From the NCBI GenBank assembly GCA_030744755.1, contig JASLPY010000043.1, forward strand, positions 1 through 43,185: a stretch of DNA of 43,185 bases, given 5' to 3'. Made by a program: the position numbers and the translations under genes. Under the pieces are notes generated by a model. That model searched no databases. It saw only the letters and a list, made by a program, of their open reading frames with translations, and was not told the DNA's origin. Numbering within the stretch: position 1 is the first letter of the stretch; every line of letters starts with the position of its first letter. This document shows, piece by piece, positions 40,047 through 43,185 of this stretch. The DNA comes from Kiritimatiellia bacterium (GTDB lineage: Bacteria; Verrucomicrobiota; Kiritimatiellia; UBA8416; JADHWI01).

Positions 40047-40216
40047 ATCGTGCTCCAATGAGCGAGATGGCGAAAGCCGCTTTTCAGGAGGGTTATCGTC
40101 CGATGCGCCATGATGCTCTCAAGAAAGCCCTCATGGGGCTGACATCTGTTTCCGAGGTGCGACGCATCACGACGGCAAAAGAGGACTTCATTGTGCCTGA
40201 ACCCAGCGAGTGCTGA
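40037..40216 (+). pseudogene. C-terminal remnant of a GspE/PilB-type secretion ATPase
   Basis: An open frame from 40037 to TGA at 40214-40216 encodes ILDRAPMSEMAKAAFQEGY, then RPMRHDALKKALMGLTS, then VSEVRRITTAKED. This matches the extreme C-terminus of GspE/PilB ATPases (pattern x-x-A-x-x-x-G-M-R-x-L-x-x-D-G-L-x-K-x-x-x-G-x-T-T-x-E-E-V-x-R-V). An internal ATG (40058) could start a 52-residue peptide, but there is no good ribosome-binding site and the nucleotide-binding domain is missing. It is best read as a deletion scar. Confidence 0.65.
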
Positions 40217-40306
40217 CCTGCGACACGCTCACACGGTTGCTCGTCGTTGTGCACCGCAGAGAGATGCTCGTGCTGCCGTTGCGAAGCTAGTTAGCGGGCC
40301 AGCCAA

Positions 40307-41281
40307 TCAGACTACATGCTCACGGATCACTTCAAGCTGGTGGGAAAGATCAGCTACCTCTCGCTGCCAGAATGCGTCGCTGCCCCACTCCGGGTATGTT
40401 GCACGGAACTTGAAGTCGTCCACCTGGCGGCTGCACCAGGCCAGGTAGTATATGATGCGCATGGCGCGTAACGGTTCTATGAGACGCAACGTGTGATCGT
40501 CGAACTCCCGGAACATCTCGTAACCACGAAGCAGTAGATCCAGCTCGCGGCGACAGTTGTTTGCACGGTCGGGAAGCAATAGCCAGAAATCCTGCACTGG
40601 TGGCCCCATCATCATGTCGTCGAAATCAATCATCATGATGCCTTCGCCGGGGCGGTTGAGCAGGTTTCCGCAATGACAGTCGCCGTGGATTCGTATGAAC
40701 TCGGCATCATCAAACAGATCCGTAATCAGCTCCACGATCCTGGAAGTGACGTCTTTGAAGTCGCTCTTCCTCTGGGCTGTTACAAATCCACCGCTATTGA
40801 GGTGTTCGAGATGATCGGCCGTCGATTCCGATGGATGCAGATCCGTCCTGGCACTGGCCTCTTTGGCGCTGCCAGCCACGTGTACCCGTCCAAGCAGGCG
40901 GCCTACGCGCAACCAGTCTTTCGGGCTGTTGATCTCGAGTTGACGGCCGTATCTCTTTGGGAACACTGTGAAGTAAATGCCGTCATACTCGTGTAATGTA
41001 CGGCCTTCTCCAATAATCATGGGCGCAATAACTGGGATCTCACTCTCGGCACAGTTTGCGACGAAGTCATGCTCGTCCTGAAGAGCCTCGCGGGACCAGC
41101 GTCCGGGCCGATAGAACTTGGCGATCAGCCGCTCGCCTTCCATCGTCTGGATCTCGTAAACCCTGTTGATGTAGCTGGGAAGAGGTGTGGCCAGTCCGGT
41201 CATACGCAGGCCGGTGGCCTGTTCGACGGCATCAAGCATGACGTCTGGAACAAGTTCGCCAAAATCAGATGCAACACTCAA
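40307..41281 (-). CDS. srkA: Stress response kinase A (SrkA/YihE-type Ser/Thr kinase)
   Basis: This 324-residue APH-fold kinase of the SrkA (YihE/RdoA) family limits stress-induced death in E. coli. It has PSYINRVYEIQTMEGERLIAKFYRP with the nucleotide Lys, QDEHDFVANCAESEIPVIAP, YFTVFPKRYGR, and LLGRVHVAGSAK. The catalytic loop is RIHGDCHCGNLLNRPG and the metal-binding motif is MMIDFDDMMMGPPVQDFWLLLP. The start is probably TTG at 41281, with GAGAGGG seven bases upstream; the next ATG (41239) lacks a ribosome-binding site. A decamer repeat lies just upstream. Confidence 0.9.
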   Translation of the reverse strand: MSVASDFGELVPDVMLDAVEQATGLRMTGLATPLPSYINRVYEIQTMEGERLIAKFYRPGRWSREALQDEHDFVANCAESEIPVIAPMIIGEGRTLHEYDGIYFTVFPKRYGRQLEINSPKDWLRVGRLLGRVHVAGSAKEASARTDLHPSESTADHLEHLNSGGFVTAQRKSDFKDVTSRIVELITDLFDDAEFIRIHGDCHCGNLLNRPGEGIMMIDFDDMMMGPPVQDFWLLLPDRANNCRRELDLLLRGYEMFREFDDHTLRLIEPLRAMRIIYYLAWCSRQVDDFKFRATYPEWGSDAFWQREVADLSHQLEVIREHVV

Positions 41282-41295
41282 CAGAAACCCTCTCT

Positions 41296-41325
41296 TTATC
41301 CGCGCCCATCCGCGTCATCCGCGGT
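41296..41325. repeat. Decamer repeat related to 10641-10671
   Basis: Units TATCCGCGCC, CATCCGCG and TCATCCGCGG occur in the gap between the secreted hypothetical gene and srkA. They match the earlier array in sequence, though one unit is shortened. They lie upstream of srkA, close to its ribosome-binding site. Confidence 0.75.
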
Positions 41326-41357
41326 TGGAGTCCTCTTCTTTGCTGAAAGATCCCGGA

Positions 41358-42491
41358 TTAGAGCCTGTCTCCATAGCGCTGGCGGAAAGCCTTGATCTTT
41401 TCTTTTTCTTCTTCTTTCAGTTCTCGCTTTTCAAGGAACCAGAGGGCCCTGCGCGCTATGAAGAAGCTATCGCTGGTTAGCAACTCGGCGACCTTGCCGT
41501 TTGTTCCATCTGAACTGTATTGGTGGCGCTCCACAAGGGCCAGGATTCGGTGTACCTCGTAGTACTCGGTTGCTGATGGAACCAGGTTGATAAGCGTTCC
41601 AAGAAAAGCAGCAGGAAGATCCGGTTGCGACTCGAGGAAACCGAGGATTGTGTAGCGTCCCCGTTGATTCAGTCTACCGAACAGTGCGGCGGCATCACTA
41701 TAGAACAGTGCTGTGTCCTTAATCGCCGACTTGAGGTAGCGAAGGCACAGCGTCAACGTGTCACCTTTTGCGGTGGCCAGGGCTTGCTTAACCGCGTTGA
41801 CAGCTTCCAGGTCGTAGATACCTCGTGATTCGAGAGCCTCCACGGTAAAAATGATCATCTTTTCATCACCTTGTTCGAGCAATCGACAGGCAAGGGCTGT
41901 ATCAAGGGAAGCTGCTGTCAGTTCTCTGATCGTTTTGATGACATCTCCGTTTGCCCAGTGCCAGAGCGTGTAACATGTGTGAACTGCCCCGGGAACGGTT
42001 TCGGCCTTAAGTGCTTCTGCAGTTGCGCCGGTTATCCCGTGAATGTCTTGCTTCTTGCCTGGTTTTGTCAGATCCTTAAACGGATGATCACGCAAGAGTG
42101 AATCGCGATTGCGGAGCAAGCGGTCAAGCTGGATGTAATCTTCCGGAGCGAAACGGTGATGCTTTTCCTTCGTGAGGTCTTTCCCGGGTTCAAGAGAGTA
42201 GCGGCGATATCGGCCTATGAGATCCCAATGCATGCTGCCGGTAAGGAACGCACATTGGCCATCTTCGCAGATGACTGAGTCAACATCCATGAAGTAACCG
42301 TCCTTCATAGCATCGGCATTTCTATTCCGATAGAGGGTGTAATCAATAGGCTTTTTCCCTTCTATGGCGGGATGGCTGAGTCTGACCGAGTTGGAGACAA
42401 CGGTCGATGAATCCCCAAAAGACTCCCCGGCAGCTCCAAAGAGAACCAGGCAAGTGGGAAACAGGTACAGTATTATTTGAGAACTATGCAT
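41358..42491 (-). CDS. Secreted hypothetical protein with helical repeats
   Basis: From the ATG at 42491 (preferred to one at 42512) the 377-residue product has a signal-like start (MHSSQIILYLFPTCLVLFGAAGESFG). Residues ~25-155 contain FMDVDSVICEDGQCAFLTGSMHWDLIG and a block IHGITGATAEALKAETVPGA, reminiscent of FMN-binding or NosR-like motifs (TGAT). Residues ~170-360 look like HEAT-type helix pairs (LESRGIYDLEAVNAVKQALA; SDSFFIARRALWFLEKRELK). The FMN idea is weak. No family is recognised with confidence. Upstream lies the truncated DUF4338 gene; downstream is srkA on the same strand. Confidence 0.6.
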   Translation of the reverse strand: MHSSQIILYLFPTCLVLFGAAGESFGDSSTVVSNSVRLSHPAIEGKKPIDYTLYRNRNADAMKDGYFMDVDSVICEDGQCAFLTGSMHWDLIGRYRRYSLEPGKDLTKEKHHRFAPEDYIQLDRLLRNRDSLLRDHPFKDLTKPGKKQDIHGITGATAEALKAETVPGAVHTCYTLWHWANGDVIKTIRELTAASLDTALACRLLEQGDEKMIIFTVEALESRGIYDLEAVNAVKQALATAKGDTLTLCLRYLKSAIKDTALFYSDAAALFGRLNQRGRYTILGFLESQPDLPAAFLGTLINLVPSATEYYEVHRILALVERHQYSSDGTNGKVAELLTSDSFFIARRALWFLEKRELKEEEKEKIKAFRQRYGDRL

Positions 42492-42644
42492 TACGCCGAG
42501 AACGTAGCACAAATCGATCGAACTTACTCGACTTCAATCAAGGAAACGGACATGGTCTTTTCCTTTGCGACTCGTTTAGCCTTTGTTTTCAGTGGGATCA
42601 TTTTTTTGTAAACAACTTGCCTGGGATTTGCTTGTCTACCGTGG

Positions 42645-43148
42645 ATGAATACTACCTCGAAACAACGGAGCAGGCGTTCAGGGTCGGAATCTCTGAGCAA
42701 GAACCCGGTACAGATTCGCGCCATCAAGGCGAAGGAGCGCAAGCGCTTCGAAACACTGATGGGCGAATATCATTATCTTGGCGAGGGGCACTCAGGCGGT
42801 GAGACGATGCGAATGGTCGCCGAACGGGATGGTGAATGGGTTGGCCTGTTGATGTGGGGGTCGGCCTGTTATCGACTGAAACCACGCGATGAGTTCATTG
42901 GCTGGACGGCGACACAACGAGCCAGTCGTCAGAAGTTGGTGGTGCAAAACCGGCGCTTCGCATTGTTGGCCGAACGCGGCCAACAGCCCAATCTGGCCTC
43001 GCACATTCTGGGCGCGGCAGTACGCGAATTGCCCAACTTGTGGTATGAGGGTTTTGGCTACGAGCCGCTGCTTGCGGAGACATTCACGGACATCGAGGCG
43101 TTCGAAGGCTGTAAACGCCGGTTGAAAAGTGCGGCGGGCGCCGGTTGA
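42645..43148 (+). CDS. DUF4338 (DruA-like) protein, C-terminally truncated
   Basis: This 167-residue ORF contains the DUF4338 core seen in DruA of the Druantia anti-phage system and in transposase-associated proteins: KERKRFETLMGEYHYLG, LMWGSACYRL, GWTATQRASRQKLVVQNRRFALL, NLASHILGAAVRELP, then YGFGYEPLLAETFTD-like sequence and IEAFEGCKRR. Full-length proteins continue well beyond this Cys block. Here the frame runs into a 20-bp direct repeat that supplies AGAG and the stop, so the C-terminus is lost. No strong ribosome-binding site is seen. It is probably a remnant of a mobile or defence gene. Confidence 0.75.
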   Translation: MNTTSKQRSRRSGSESLSKNPVQIRAIKAKERKRFETLMGEYHYLGEGHSGGETMRMVAERDGEWVGLLMWGSACYRLKPRDEFIGWTATQRASRQKLVVQNRRFALLAERGQQPNLASHILGAAVRELPNLWYEGFGYEPLLAETFTDIEAFEGCKRRLKSAAGAG

Positions 43149-43158
43149 AAAGTGCGGC
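43116..43158. repeat. Tandem 20-bp direct repeat truncating the DUF4338 ORF
   Basis: CGCCGGTTGAAAAGTGCGGC occurs at 43116-43135 and again at 43139-43158 with three bases between. The second copy places TGA in the DUF4338 frame. The sequence continues 27 more bases to the window edge, so a mobile-element end may lie just outside. Confidence 0.85.
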
Positions 43159-43185
43159 ACCTGAGATCATAAGTATCCTAAGACG

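Overview
The window is bacterial chromosome, with Shine-Dalgarno-led genes, a tRNA gene and short intergenic gaps. Its gene content fits a Gram-negative member of the PVC superphylum, and I lean towards Kiritimatiellota. Reasons: a Kdo transferase (waaA) implies LPS; there are secreted PQQ-propeller, SUMF1-type and EF-hand proteins, a variant ClpX-like ATPase, and a secreted protein whose C-terminal module resembles one I associate with Kiritimatiellota. The taxonomic call is inference, since no rRNA is present.

Layout. 1-360: 3' end of a malate dehydrogenase gene, a 30-codon Arg/Lys-rich ORF and tRNA-Cys. 465-4273: secreted or membrane-bound proteins (PQQ propeller, EF-hand, PDZ) and a membrane-anchored protein with a striking Hedgehog-N/M15-type metallopeptidase domain. 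4522-10552: dprA, topA (with an unusual repeat tail instead of zinc ribbons), a Xer recombinase and waaA. 10700-16963 (minus): five tightly packed genes, namely a SUMF1-domain secreted protein, a polytopic membrane protein, an O-antigen ligase/polymerase-like protein and two small membrane proteins. 17075-21528: a hypothetical protein, an FmdB-like zinc ribbon, HU with a clear terminator, a ClpX-like ATPase and a CNT nucleoside transporter. 21669-25081 (minus): an FtsA/PilM-like actin-fold protein coupled to an XRE/zinc-ribbon regulator, and a secreted squalene-cyclase-like toroid protein. 25175-30938: a membrane spermidine-synthase-like protein, a Tat-signal AmrS radical SAM protein and pgi. 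31055-36415: a small membrane protein, a YhiN-type flavoprotein, a frameshifted secreted protein, tagaturonate epimerase with a TIM-barrel sugar isomerase, and a peroxiredoxin. 36425-39966: a MEDS sensor plus hybrid histidine kinase, facing an Hpt gene that carries a consensus-quality sigma-54 promoter. 40037-43158: a GspE/PilB tail remnant, srkA, a secreted hypothetical protein and a truncated DUF4338 (DruA-like) ORF.

Four kinds of intergenic repeat are scattered through the window. The first is a roughly 160-250 bp structured element in three copies (one at 3362-3602 inverted, two in tandem at 28791-29212) containing TAGGCGY heptamers. The second is a CAACGYC heptamer family at two loci. 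The third is a CATCCGCG-type decamer family at two loci. The fourth is a 20-bp direct repeat at the right edge.

The most notable item is the Hedgehog-like protein at 3608-4273. Next come the sigma-54/Hpt/MEDS phosphorelay, the FtsA-like/HTH pair, the repeat family with imperfect terminal inverted repeats, and the gspE deletion scar.
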